A DNA stretch of 64,000 bases from Arcticibacter tournemirensis (GCF_006716645.1 NZ_VFPL01000001.1:3038001-3102000), one strand, 5' to 3'; positions 34,034 to 42,860 are shown, numbered from the stretch's first letter. Translations and numbers: made by a program. The notes: generated by a model from the letters alone, not told the origin.

Positions 34034-35917
34034 TCTTTTATAATTCCTTGTCTTTTGAGCTCAAAAATACTCGGTCATATTTCTGAAAATTATCATCTCG
34101 CATTTGGGAGTGTAGTGCTCGCTTTGATCTTCATTATCAGTTTGAATCAGAGCTACCTGCTTTTTCATACAATTGTTGAACTGCTGTCTATTATTGTCGC
34201 TTTTGCTGTGTTTATCGTTACCTGGAACTCCAGGAGGATCCTCGACAATAACTATCTCTTCCTTGTAGGGATCTCCTATTTCTTCATTGGAACACTCGAC
34301 TTGCTGCATACAATTACGTTTAATGGAATGCAGGTGATTAAAGGCGATGGTTTTTACGCCAACCAGTTTTGGGTAGCTACGCGCTTTCTTGAATCGGTAA
34401 CCCTCCTTTTAGGGTTCTGGTTTCTGTCGTGGAGAAAAAAGCTTAACGCCGACCTTATCTTCCTGTTGTATTTTGCCATTACTGCAGTCATTATCCTAAG
34501 TATTTTATACTGGAAGGTGTTCCCGGTTTGTTTTGTAGCCGGTCAGGGACAAACTGATTTTAAGATTTATTCAGAGTATGCTATTATTTTTTTGCTGACA
34601 GTGTCCATCGGAATGCTGATCAAACGACGGAAGCATTTTTCCGACTCGGTTTATAAGTTCCTGTTTCTGTCTATTACTTTTACTATTATAAGTGAATTCT
34701 GTTTTACCCTTTATATATCGAATTACAGTTTGAGCAATGAGATGGGGCATTACGCAAAGCTTATTTCATTTTATCTTATTTACCGTGCGAACGTACAAAC
34801 CGGATTCATGCAGCCAACAGACATTATCTTTAAGAATTTAAAAGATAGCGAAGAACAGTACCGTACGCTGACAGAGAATATACCCGAGGTAATTATGCGC
34901 TTTGACAGCAAGTTGAATTGTATCTATTCAAACGGTTCTGCTAAAAGGTTCTTTCCCGTAACACATACAAGAACAGGGCGGATTCGATATACCGACCTGG
35001 GTCTGCCGCCATCTGTTGAACAATTGCTCAGCGACGCGCTGGAAAATACCGACCGAACAGGAGAGTTACACGAGGTCGATTTCAACTTAAAAGCCAACGG
35101 TGAAGAATATTTTTTTTCGATGGAGGTAGTTCCGGAGTATTCCAATGAAACGGGCTTGAAAACATATCTGATGATATGCTTTGACATTACTACATTAAAG
35201 CATGCCGAGAAAGAATTGAGAGAGTTGAATGCTACCAAGGATAAGTTTTTTTCAATCATAGCACACGACCTTAAAAACCCATTCACTTCTTTGCTCGGTT
35301 TCAGCCAGTTGCTTTCAAAGAATGCATCAAAGTTGAGCAGTGACAGAATCCAGCAACTTGCAGAGAGAATGAATGAGTCGGCCCGGCAAACGTATAATCT
35401 TTTAGAAAATCTCCTAAGCTGGGCCCGAATTCAGACCGGCAATTTAAGTCCTGTTAAGCAGGTTATTGATGTGCCCGACCTCTTAACAGAAGCTATCCGT
35501 GTTTGCAGTCCGGGTGCCATGTCAAAGGGTATTGAAATAAACGCCGAATATGCCGGCAACGAAAGAATTATAGCCGACCGGCAGATGATTAATGCCGTAC
35601 TTAGAAATATTATTATTAATGCCATTAAGTTTAGTTATCCTGGAGGTGAAATAATTCTTAATGCTGATTATAAGGATAATATGTACCAGTTTTCGGTTGC
35701 TGATGCAGGCGTGGGTATTGAAGAAGAACACGCAGGTAAAGTACTGACCATGGATAATAGCATATCAAGGACCGGTACTGCAAACGAAACCGGAACGGGA
35801 CTGGGATTGATCCTTTGCAAGGAGTTTATAGAAATAAACGGTGGGCGTATTTGGTTCGAGAGCTCAGCGGGACAGGGTACAACTTTCTATTTTACGCTTC
35901 CGGTGGCTAACGAGTAG
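34031..35917 (+). CDS. MASE3-PAS sensor histidine kinase, non-ATG start
   Basis: A 628-residue hybrid of a MASE3 membrane sensor (about residues 20-265, seven hydrophobic segments), a PAS domain (about residues 275-395) and a histidine kinase core with His in SIIAHDLKNPFTSLLG and an HATPase (NAVLRNIIINAIKFS, GTGLGLIL). No in-frame ATG precedes the MASE3 region: the frame opens after a stop at 34004, and the only starts are TTG codons at 34031 and 34055 or rarer codons. A TATTTTTG box overlaps the first TTG, so the second is also plausible. No cognate response regulator is adjacent. Its 3' end overlaps the convergent LD-carboxypeptidase gene by 11 bases. Confidence 0.85.
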   Translation: MSFIIPCLLSSKILGHISENYHLAFGSVVLALIFIISLNQSYLLFHTIVELLSIIVAFAVFIVTWNSRRILDNNYLFLVGISYFFIGTLDLLHTITFNGMQVIKGDGFYANQFWVATRFLESVTLLLGFWFLSWRKKLNADLIFLLYFAITAVIILSILYWKVFPVCFVAGQGQTDFKIYSEYAIIFLLTVSIGMLIKRRKHFSDSVYKFLFLSITFTIISEFCFTLYISNYSLSNEMGHYAKLISFYLIYRANVQTGFMQPTDIIFKNLKDSEEQYRTLTENIPEVIMRFDSKLNCIYSNGSAKRFFPVTHTRTGRIRYTDLGLPPSVEQLLSDALENTDRTGELHEVDFNLKANGEEYFFSMEVVPEYSNETGLKTYLMICFDITTLKHAEKELRELNATKDKFFSIIAHDLKNPFTSLLGFSQLLSKNASKLSSDRIQQLAERMNESARQTYNLLENLLSWARIQTGNLSPVKQVIDVPDLLTEAIRVCSPGAMSKGIEINAEYAGNERIIADRQMINAVLRNIIINAIKFSYPGGEIILNADYKDNMYQFSVADAGVGIEEEHAGKVLTMDNSISRTGTANETGTGLGLILCKEFIEINGGRIWFESSAGQGTTFYFTLPVANE

Positions 35918-36938
35918 CTGAAGTGAGGGTCACTGTGCTGGCGTTTACATCAAGCAGATGGTGTACACCGCATCTGAGTGCGAAATTGTTTTTTTGATGT
36001 CCTACGGGGAAGTCAAAGCACACTGGATAGTTATATTCTTTTACCTTCTCAAGAACAATGTCGTATATCGTTTTTCCAAACTCTTCTCCCGGGTCGTCTG
36101 GCTTTATCTTAAAGCCTCCTATCAGCAGCCCTTTAAGGCCTGAAAGTTTTCCGTTGCGCTTCAGGTTCCAGAACATCCTGTCAATACTGTACAGGTATTC
36201 GCCGGTATCTTCTACAAATAAGATCTTGTTCCTGGTGTTTAAATCAGAGACGCTGCCTGCCAGATTTTCGATTGTCCTGAGGTTACCGCCCACTAATATG
36301 CCTTCCGCCTTTCCTGCTCTGTTAAACACTGTCGTCGGCGCAGTATAGGCCATCTGTTCCCCGGTAAGCGCCTGTTTAATCGACAAGATTGTTTCAATCT
36401 GTATAGGCTCGGCCTTCGTCCAGTCGGTGGGAAAGCTGTTACACATCTTGGAATGTATGGAAGCTATGTTATACCGCTGGTTTAAATGACAATGAAGTAC
36501 CGTTATGTCGCTGAATCCGATAATCCATTTGGGATGATTGTAAAGACTGCTAAAATCCAGTTGGTCTACTATACACAGAGATCCATAGCCGCCCCTCGCG
36601 CACATGATAGCGCTGATTTCCTTGTCATCTATCATTTGCTGAAAGTCGAGCCTTCTTTCTTCGTCGGTTCCACCCATGCTAAAGTTTCGTAAGCCAATGG
36701 TCTTTCCTGGCTTTACCCGGAAGCCCCAGCTTTCCATGAGCTGTATTGCCGGCTGAATGTCTTCCGTCGAAATGTAACCGGCCGGACAGGTGATGCCGAT
36801 GGTGTCACCCTCCTTAAGGTAGGGTGGCGTTTTGATTTTACGATGCTTTGGCGGAGCAGGCGCAGAGCCCCAGCTCTTAACCGACGATAAAACCAGTCCG
36901 GCAGGGAGTAGTGCCGACAAGAAGTGCTTACGGTTCAT
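35907..36938 (-). CDS. S66-family LD-carboxypeptidase, exported
   Basis: A 343-residue peptidase S66 (LdcA) family protein with an N-terminal targeting signal (MNRKHFLSALLPAG..., to about residue 28). The nucleophile is likely Ser120 in ARGGYGS, with the glutamate in EDTGEYLYSIDRM and the histidine in VGHQKNNF completing the Ser-Glu-His triad. LdcA removes the terminal D-alanine from murein tetrapeptides. Most LdcA enzymes are cytoplasmic, so an exported form hints at periplasmic cell-wall trimming. It overlaps lspA by 11 bases (ATGA-type coupling) and forms an operon with it. Confidence 0.9.
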   Translation of the reverse strand: MNRKHFLSALLPAGLVLSSVKSWGSAPAPPKHRKIKTPPYLKEGDTIGITCPAGYISTEDIQPAIQLMESWGFRVKPGKTIGLRNFSMGGTDEERRLDFQQMIDDKEISAIMCARGGYGSLCIVDQLDFSSLYNHPKWIIGFSDITVLHCHLNQRYNIASIHSKMCNSFPTDWTKAEPIQIETILSIKQALTGEQMAYTAPTTVFNRAGKAEGILVGGNLRTIENLAGSVSDLNTRNKILFVEDTGEYLYSIDRMFWNLKRNGKLSGLKGLLIGGFKIKPDDPGEEFGKTIYDIVLEKVKEYNYPVCFDFPVGHQKNNFALRCGVHHLLDVNASTVTLTSATR

Positions 36939-37452
36939 TGTGAACTTCCTCCGTCTTTACGTCTTTTCCGCTTCTCGTTAAAAACAGTAATAAAATGACT
37001 CCGCCAGTTACGCACATATCAGCCACATTAAAAATCCCGGTCCTCAAACTGCCAATGCCCACATTTAGAAAGTCGGTAACTCGGCTTTCAAACATAATGC
37101 GGTCGATAATATTACCCAAGCCTCCTGAAAAGATCAAAGAGAAAGCAAGCAGCTCTGCTATACCTAAGTCCTTTATCTTTAACAGCATGTATATGAACAG
37201 GCCGGTTAGCATAGCCAGGGGGATGACACTTAAAAGTATAAAGTTAAACGGCTGAGGGATGTCGGCACCCATGCCAAAAAATGCGCCGGTATTTTCGATG
37301 TAATGGAACCTGAATGTATCATGAAAATAGGAGGCAGGCGCCTGATACATTAAATGCTCTTTAGCAAGGTCTTTTGTAATCCGGTCGCAGCCAATAAAAA
37401 TCAAAGAAGCTACACAAAATATAATAATCTTCAGTTCGCGTTTCATGAACAT
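36928..37452 (-). CDS. lspA: Lipoprotein signal peptidase II
   Basis: A 174-residue integral membrane protein with four hydrophobic segments and the two catalytic aspartates in the family motifs GNIIDRI and NVADMCVTGG. It removes signal peptides from prolipoproteins after diacylglycerol transfer. The window contains several lipoproteins (e.g. the OmpA-like, DUF4266 and 37600 genes) as possible substrates. The start Met1 or Met3 (MFMKREL) is ambiguous. Its end overlaps the LD-carboxypeptidase gene. Confidence 0.95.
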   Translation of the reverse strand: MFMKRELKIIIFCVASLIFIGCDRITKDLAKEHLMYQAPASYFHDTFRFHYIENTGAFFGMGADIPQPFNFILLSVIPLAMLTGLFIYMLLKIKDLGIAELLAFSLIFSGGLGNIIDRIMFESRVTDFLNVGIGSLRTGIFNVADMCVTGGVILLLFLTRSGKDVKTEEVHNEP

Positions 37453-37599
37453 CCTTAAAATATAAAAACCGTTAATATAGACATATTCTCAAAAATAATA
37501 GGGGAACGCAGTTATTGATTTGTTTTTATTCTGCCCTCTACCGCATGAGGTAGCTGTTGGCTGAACTATCTTTTAACCTAGTCGGGGAATGAAGTGAGA

Positions 37600-38130
37600 C
37601 TAAAGACCGGTCTCTTCCAGTTGCCAGTGATTGTCTTTCAATAAGAAATAGGCCTTGTGACTTATTTTCTTCTTGAAGTTCACAGGAATCAGCACCGAAA
37701 AAGGACTTATGTTTTTATAAACGGTTTGATACCGGGCAACCGCATTTTTGCCTTCGTTGAGCAATTCAATATCGCTTACTTCTGAAAGTTCCTCCTGTGC
37801 TATTTTTATCCTTCGGACACCGCGGGAACTATCCTGCGAAGTAATAGGTATGAGATAAGGATCGGCTTTTTCCGTGAAGGTGATCAGGGTGCTGCCTATG
37901 TCGCCAAGTGAGTGTGGTTCTTCAATAGCTATTAACCCGGCCCTTACTGGTTCTGAATTTATAAGTTTACTTACTTGATTGGGGTCGGCGGTGTTGATAG
38001 TATAAGCTATTAATTTGGGGTATTGCTGGCTTTGCGCGATCAGCTGAAATGCCTTTTGCTTATCTAATTTCTCTTCTGAACATGCTGTGATCAGGAGAAC
38101 AGAAAATGCGAGAAAGATCAGTTTTTTCAT
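37600..38130 (-). CDS. Hypothetical lipoprotein
   Basis: A 176-residue precursor with a clear lipobox (MKKLIFLAFSVLLITAC, Cys17). The mature part is polar and alternates strands and helices; no family is recognised. It is monocistronic: lspA starts about 150 bases downstream and the upstream side is the long gap before the orphan gene at 38602. Envelope-associated, function unknown. Confidence 0.6.
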   Translation of the reverse strand: MKKLIFLAFSVLLITACSEEKLDKQKAFQLIAQSQQYPKLIAYTINTADPNQVSKLINSEPVRAGLIAIEEPHSLGDIGSTLITFTEKADPYLIPITSQDSSRGVRRIKIAQEELSEVSDIELLNEGKNAVARYQTVYKNISPFSVLIPVNFKKKISHKAYFLLKDNHWQLEETGL

Positions 38131-38255
38131 AGCTGTGCATCAATCATACAAACATAGTCAACGGCGGTTATATTGTCAAATGGAAAGGGTGTTGTTATCC
38201 CCTGATCTTACCCTGAGTATCAATATTGCCCTACTTCTGCTAATGAATCCCTACT

Positions 38256-38290
38256 GTGAGTCTACCTTTTGGGCAAAAAGGTAGACTCAC
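38256..38290. repeat. Perfect 15-bp hairpin in intergenic DNA
   Basis: Inverted repeat of 15 bp (38256-38270 and 38276-38290, arms GTGAGTCTACCTTTT) with a five-base loop GGGCA. No T-run follows, so it is not a typical terminator; it may be a mobile-element relic or a protein-binding palindrome. Confidence 0.65.
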
Positions 38291-38587
38291 TATACGCTGA
38301 GCCACCCTGGTGTGAAGAAATACAGATAGCCAGGGGATACGCGGTAGCAGACCACTCCCGGAGTGGAGAGGCTCCTGCCTATGGCCTTGCCTGGACTGTC
38401 AGAACAGCTCAAATCAAAGGAAATCAGCCGTTTAGTTTAAACTGATTATAAATTACAAATACCTGTTTCATCTTTTTGCAGTTCTTATCAACTTTACTGA
38501 TACATCAGCTAAAGCCGCCGACCTCCGCATCGTGTTACCGTCCTAACCCTGCCCTGTGCCAGCTGCTGATGGCTGAAGCAATTTAAA

Positions 38588-38595
38588 AAGGAGGA
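38588..38595 (+). promoter_or_regulatory. Strong Shine-Dalgarno before the orphan gene
   Basis: AAGGAGGA with six to seven bases to the ATG at 38602. This is a near-perfect anti-16S pairing site and unique in this window, where other genes lack one. Confidence 0.75.
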
Positions 38596-38601
38596 AAATA
38601 T

Positions 38602-39687
38602 ATGGCAGTAATCGATAGTAAAGGAGGCATCCACGGCACAGCAGGCTCCGTGGTATACCGCAGCTACCGGGGGATGAACATCGTTCAGGGCCGTCCCCGG
38701 CGTTTCAAGCAAACCCAGGCCAGCCAGGAGGCTGCCGGAGAGTTCGGACTGATCAGTCAGGCATCCAAAATTCTCAGGGAAGCCTTCCGGCCCTTTTATC
38801 ATCACTTTTACGATGGAGGGATGGTCAACCGCATGACGGCAGCGGTCTCGCGCAGCATCCGGGGCAGTCGCAGCCGGGAGCGTGGTGACCGCGACCTGCA
38901 CGACGGGGAGCTCTCCTTCCTGGAGGGACTGGAGTTCAATGAAGACAGCAAGTTCTCGCAGGCCCTGCAGATCAAACCGCAGGTAAAGCGCAATGAGAAG
39001 GGACAAGTAAGCATCAGCCTGCCGGAGATCGATCCCCGCAGGGACTTTGTCACCCCCTTTAAGGGACATTACCGGGTTACCGGTTACCGGCTCAGCTTTG
39101 TACTGGCAGGTTTTAACTTCAGGGAAGAGTTCTATGAGTATATCGGGGAGAAGAAGATCAGCATGGGCCCCGGCACCCCGACTAAAGCTCAGGAGCTGGT
39201 ATTCGAACAGGAAGTGCCCAAAGGCTGTTTGCTGCTGGTGCTGGGCATGCTGGAATGTACCGATACCAATGTGTACAAAAACGAACAGGAGCCACTCAAC
39301 AGTAAGGATTTTAACCCGGTAAGCCTGATCGGGGCCTTCCATTCGGAAGATGAAGCCCAGGAAGGATATGGGGAGAGCAGGATCATCCAGCATTACGAAG
39401 AGGCAGAAGCAACCGGTATCCCTACCCGTACCCAGATGATGACAGGTTACCGGGGGAACGACGTTCTTGCCAGCAGACGTGCCTGGAGAGCGACGCAGAT
39501 TAGCAAGGGGGAGCCGGTCATGCGGGAAAAGAGTCCGGGCCAGTCGGATCAGGAGCGACGGCGTCTGCAGCAGGAGATGGAGCAAAGGGTAAGGGAGAAA
39601 CTGGAACAGATGAGGCAGCAGGCGGCCATAGCTAAAGAAACGGCCATTGATACCAGCAAACTCATGGGGAAAAGGGTGAAGTTTTAG
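38602..39687 (+). CDS. Orphan G+C-rich protein, possibly horizontally acquired
   Basis: A 361-residue soluble protein, not recognised with confidence. The N terminus (GTAGSVVYRSYRGMNIVQGRPR, basic and Gly-rich) faintly recalls the DUF6266 'G.VGTVVG..WKG...R..P' start. A polar beta-rich middle follows, and the last about 50 residues are Gln/Arg/Glu-rich and helical (likely coiled coil). Its codons are visibly rich in G or C at third positions, unlike the A/T-rich neighbours, and it alone has a strong Shine-Dalgarno. The 3' end overlaps the yeiH-like stop by four bases, as if it had been inserted against that gene. A structural or secreted protein of a mobile element is one possibility; function is unknown. 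Confidence 0.7.
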   Translation: MAVIDSKGGIHGTAGSVVYRSYRGMNIVQGRPRRFKQTQASQEAAGEFGLISQASKILREAFRPFYHHFYDGGMVNRMTAAVSRSIRGSRSRERGDRDLHDGELSFLEGLEFNEDSKFSQALQIKPQVKRNEKGQVSISLPEIDPRRDFVTPFKGHYRVTGYRLSFVLAGFNFREEFYEYIGEKKISMGPGTPTKAQELVFEQEVPKGCLLLVLGMLECTDTNVYKNEQEPLNSKDFNPVSLIGAFHSEDEAQEGYGESRIIQHYEEAEATGIPTRTQMMTGYRGNDVLASRRAWRATQISKGEPVMREKSPGQSDQERRRLQQEMEQRVREKLEQMRQQAAIAKETAIDTSKLMGKRVKF

Positions 39688-40640
39688 GCAAGGGTGATAA
39701 CCGCCCATAATGCGGTCGCCGATATAAGTAACCATAACAACAGACCTTCCAGAAGCGGTTTTACGCCTACTGATTTGATTGTACTGAAGGAGAGTCCTGT
39801 TCCGATCAGAAACAAAGTAAGGGTTAGTCCGGCTTTGGCGATACCGACGAGATATGGTGTTGCGGGCCTTATAAAAGGTACATAGGTATTGACAAGCATG
39901 GCAGCGATGAATAGTCCGATGAAGTAAGGGATCTTTATTTTAGCATCCCGGTCTTTAAACAGGTAAGCAGTTGCAAATGCTACAGGAATGATCCACAATG
40001 CGCGGGTAAGTTTCACAGTGGTGGCTACTTCTAAGGCAGCAGTGCCGTATTTACATGCTGCACCAACCACTGAGCTGGTGTCGTGAATAGCAATAGCACA
40101 CCATAATCCGAATTGGTTCTGCGTGAGATGGAAGAAATGTCCGATTGCGGGAAAGGCAAAAAGGGCAATTGAGTTTAAGATAAAGATGGTACCCAGGGCT
40201 ATAGATATTTGTTTTTCACCGGCTTTTACAACTGGTGAAAGTGCTGCGATGGCGCTGCCGCCACAGATTGCTGTACCGGCAGATATCAGAAAAGACGTCT
40301 TCTTTTCGATTTTCATCAACCTTCCAAGTAGCGCTCCGGATGCAAGTACCGAGACGATTGAAACAACAGTGAACATCAGGCCTTCCTCACCGGCCCTCAT
40401 TGCGCTGAATATATTCATGCCAAAACCTAACCCCACAACCGAGATCTTTAACAGAAGGTTGGTAACCTGGTGATTGAGATGAAGGAAAGGGTGTTCAATG
40501 GTTTGTGCAAGGATTAAGCCAAGTAATAGCGCCAACGGAGGAGACATGAAAGGCATCAGGCAGATTGCGGCTGCAAAAATAAAAATAGCTTTTCTAACGG
40601 TCGGACTTAGTTTAAAAGGTGTGAAATTATATGATCCCAT
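39684..40640 (-). CDS. YeiH-family putative sulfate/anion exporter
   Basis: A 318-residue membrane protein with about ten hydrophobic segments matching the YeiH/UPF0324 family, including 'SVVGLGFGMNIF', 'GTAICGGSAIAALSPVV' and 'IAIHDTSSVVGAACKYG'. Family members are annotated as putative sulfate exporters on weak evidence. It follows a LysR gene on the same strand after 75 bases, the same association (yeiH with the LysR regulator yeiE) seen in enterobacteria. Its 3' end touches the G+C-rich orphan gene. Confidence 0.88.
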   Translation of the reverse strand: MGSYNFTPFKLSPTVRKAIFIFAAAICLMPFMSPPLALLLGLILAQTIEHPFLHLNHQVTNLLLKISVVGLGFGMNIFSAMRAGEEGLMFTVVSIVSVLASGALLGRLMKIEKKTSFLISAGTAICGGSAIAALSPVVKAGEKQISIALGTIFILNSIALFAFPAIGHFFHLTQNQFGLWCAIAIHDTSSVVGAACKYGTAALEVATTVKLTRALWIIPVAFATAYLFKDRDAKIKIPYFIGLFIAAMLVNTYVPFIRPATPYLVGIAKAGLTLTLFLIGTGLSFSTIKSVGVKPLLEGLLLWLLISATALWAVITLA

Positions 40641-40715
40641 TATGATTATGCTGTGTTACGGCACAAATATGGGCTTCAACAGAGGCTGGGCAAAATTGCG
40701 ATTCTTAATCTCCTA

Positions 40716-41618
40716 TTACTTGAGGTTATGGGCGTGCCGGGCGTAGCGGATAAACATTTCGGATAATCCATCGGCTTTTCCCTGTAAATGAATGAGGTAG
40801 AAGAAGCGGCTAATGTCGGTTCCTGCAACATCTATAATCCTGATATCTCCTGTATTAAGCTCTTTTGATACAGCATATACCGACATGAAGGCGATACAAT
40901 CAGAGTTGAGCAAATACGATTTTATAGCTTCGGTGGTTCCGAGCTGCATTTGGATGTCAAGGTCGTCGAGCTTTATGCCAATAGTTTGTAGTGCATGTTC
41001 GATAACTTCAAGTGTTCCAGAGCCCCTTTCCCGTATGATAAAAGGATAGTCTTTTAGCTGATTGATGCTTATTTCCCCCTGTCGGGTGAGGGCGTGATCT
41101 TTGCGGCAAACCAGAACGATTTCGTCTTTGATGAATTCGGAATAGCTGATCTGCTGGTTTTTTGTTTCGCCTTCTATTAATCCGAGATCGATCTTCTTAT
41201 GGATAAGAGCGTTCTCTATTGTTTCGGTATTGCCATTAGTGAGTGTTATTTTTATATCGGGAAATTTCTGATGGAAACCTGCAAGAAGTGGGGGAATAAC
41301 ATATTGCGAAATGGTTGTACTTGCTCCTATGCGCAATATGCCGGTCTGGCGGTTGACAAGGGCATTCATTTCAAATTCGATTTTCCTGTATACGTCAAAC
41401 AGCTCTTCGCAGTGATTAAAGAGCACTTCTCCGGCTTTGGTTACTTTAATCCTGTTACCGTTACGCTCAAAAAGGCGCACTTTGTATTGCTCTTCCAGCT
41501 CTCTGATATGTTTGGTTACGGCGGGCTGGGTAATAAACAGCTCGTGTGCAGCTTTGGTAAAGCTTAATCTCCGGGCGACGGTATGAAAAACTTCGAGACG
41601 AAAATCGGCCATTTGCAT
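40716..41618 (-). CDS. LysR-family regulator (YeiE/CysB-like)
   Basis: A 300-residue LysR-type regulator with an N-terminal winged HTH (FTKAAHELFITQPAVTKHIRELE, about residues 16-40) and a periplasmic-binding-protein-like effector domain (about residues 90-300). Met1 or Met3 (MADFRL) may be the start. Placed immediately upstream of the yeiH-like gene, it most likely controls it, in the manner of YeiE in E. coli. The effector is unknown. Confidence 0.9.
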   Translation of the reverse strand: MQMADFRLEVFHTVARRLSFTKAAHELFITQPAVTKHIRELEEQYKVRLFERNGNRIKVTKAGEVLFNHCEELFDVYRKIEFEMNALVNRQTGILRIGASTTISQYVIPPLLAGFHQKFPDIKITLTNGNTETIENALIHKKIDLGLIEGETKNQQISYSEFIKDEIVLVCRKDHALTRQGEISINQLKDYPFIIRERGSGTLEVIEHALQTIGIKLDDLDIQMQLGTTEAIKSYLLNSDCIAFMSVYAVSKELNTGDIRIIDVAGTDISRFFYLIHLQGKADGLSEMFIRYARHAHNLK

Positions 41619-41647
41619 AGGTACAAATTTTTCCGCAACAGAGCAAT

Positions 41648-42544
41648 TCAGCTTCTAGGATGGTATTGTATGATGACGTCGCGAAGATAGTCGCGGTCGA
41701 GGTGGGTATATATTTCGGTGGTAGTAATACTCTCGTGCCCCAGCATTTCCTGCACTGCCCTCAGATCGGCGCCTCCCTCGATCAGATGTGTCGCGAAAGA
41801 ATGACGGAAGGTATGGGGACTGATCTTCTTATTTAAACCGATCTTTTTAGCGAGGTCTTTAATGATCATAAAAATCATTACCCTGCTTAAAGGACCGCCA
41901 AAGCGATTTAAGAAAACGAAATCTTCTTTGCAGGGCTTTAGTGGACTGTGGACGCGGATTTCCTCGAGATAGATTTTAAGATATTTTATTGCTTCCGAGC
42001 CGATAGGTACCAGCCGCTCTTTATCGCCTTTACCCGTTACTTTAATGAATTCTATATCAAGGAACAGGTTGGAGATCTTAAGGTTCGTTAATTCAGATAC
42101 TCTTAATCCGCATCCATAAAGCACCTCGATAATGGTTTTATTGCGCATTCCGTCGGGTTTGGAAAGGTCAATGGCGGCGATCAGATTCTGAATATCGTAG
42201 ATACTCAGTGTGTCGGGAAGCTTCCGTGTCATTCGCGGGCTTTCTATAAGGACAGCTGGATCATCCAATCTTAGCTCGTCAAATAGCAGGAATTTAAAGA
42301 AACCCTTAATTCCCGATAATACCCGTGCCTGGGTACTTGCAGGCATGCCAAGTTCGTTAATCCACTTCAGGAATTTTTTCAGGTCTTCGGTACTGATTTC
42401 TGCAGGAGTTTTGTTATTCACGGCCAGGGCATACTGCTGAAGCTTCTCAACATCCCTGATATAGGCCTCTACTGTATTGCCCGATAGAGCACGTTCCAGC
42501 CGGAGGAAAGATGAAAACCCTTTTATTGCAGAATCCCAGTTCAT
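41648..42544 (-). CDS. xerD: Site-specific tyrosine recombinase XerD
   Basis: A 298-residue tyrosine recombinase of normal XerD length. N-terminal SAM-like DNA-binding domain (residues about 1-105); catalytic domain with Arg in GCGLRVSEL, Lys in KGDKERLVP, HTFRHSFATHL (His-x-x-Arg), the LGHESITTTEIYTHL block and nucleophile Tyr279. XerD with XerC resolves chromosome dimers at dif. It is not next to phage genes, so it is taken as the housekeeping enzyme. Its start lies right beside a long facing heptamer array. Confidence 0.93.
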   Translation of the reverse strand: MNWDSAIKGFSSFLRLERALSGNTVEAYIRDVEKLQQYALAVNNKTPAEISTEDLKKFLKWINELGMPASTQARVLSGIKGFFKFLLFDELRLDDPAVLIESPRMTRKLPDTLSIYDIQNLIAAIDLSKPDGMRNKTIIEVLYGCGLRVSELTNLKISNLFLDIEFIKVTGKGDKERLVPIGSEAIKYLKIYLEEIRVHSPLKPCKEDFVFLNRFGGPLSRVMIFMIIKDLAKKIGLNKKISPHTFRHSFATHLIEGGADLRAVQEMLGHESITTTEIYTHLDRDYLRDVIIQYHPRS

Positions 42545-42548
42545 TAAA

Positions 42549-42836
42549 GTTGTAAGTAGTGAGTTATAAGTAGTAAATTTTATGTTTTAAGTAGTAGGTT
42601 GTAAGTAGTAAGTTGCGGGTTGTAAGTAGCAGGTTATAAGTAATAAGTCAAACATTATAAAATCGTAGAGATGCTTTATTTTCAAAAACATTATAAATCA
42701 TTCTTCTTAACGTTACATTAAGCATAACTTTCGACGTACAACTTATAACCTTACAACTTAATACTTATAACTTACTACTTACAACCTGCAACTTACTACC
42801 TACAACTTATTACTTACAACTTATAACGTAAAACTT
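42549..42836. repeat. Facing heptamer arrays between xerD and aroQ
   Basis: The intergenic stretch is almost entirely array. The left arm (42549-42648) has units TTGTAAG, TAGTAAG, TTATAAG; the right arm (about 42737-42836) has ACAACTT, ATAACTT, ACTACTT, ACAACCT. Both have a 7-base period, with about 14 units each. The arms are roughly reverse complementary and could fold into a long imperfect hairpin with an about 88-base A/T-rich loop. No gene is present. Confidence 0.8.
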
Positions 42837-42847
42837 GATAAAATAAT

Positions 42848-42855
42848 TAATTTTG
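42848..42855 (+). promoter_or_regulatory. Putative -7 box of aroQ, leaderless
   Basis: TAATTTTG, an exact TAnnTTTG, five bases before the ATG at 42861. No convincing -33 TTTG; the upstream DNA is the heptamer array. Confidence 0.4.
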
Positions 42856-42860
42856 AAGTG

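Larger units (their letters stand above)
38131..38601. other. Long intergenic region before the orphan gene
   Basis: 471 bases without a plausible gene. It holds one perfect hairpin (38256-38290, listed separately) and, just before 38602, a strong Shine-Dalgarno. From about 38300 the DNA is visibly richer in G+C in patches than the neighbouring intergenic DNA. No -7 box with a good -33 was found; nothing else is recognised. Confidence 0.5.

Noticed and set aside
38509-39735. Long minus-strand open frame opposite the orphan gene (408 codons)
   Set aside because: It mirrors the G+C-rich sense gene, has no start context, and the plus-strand gene has a strong Shine-Dalgarno and sensible protein.
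41648-42544. XerD as a phage or element integrase
   Set aside because: Length and motifs are of chromosomal XerD and no element genes flank it.
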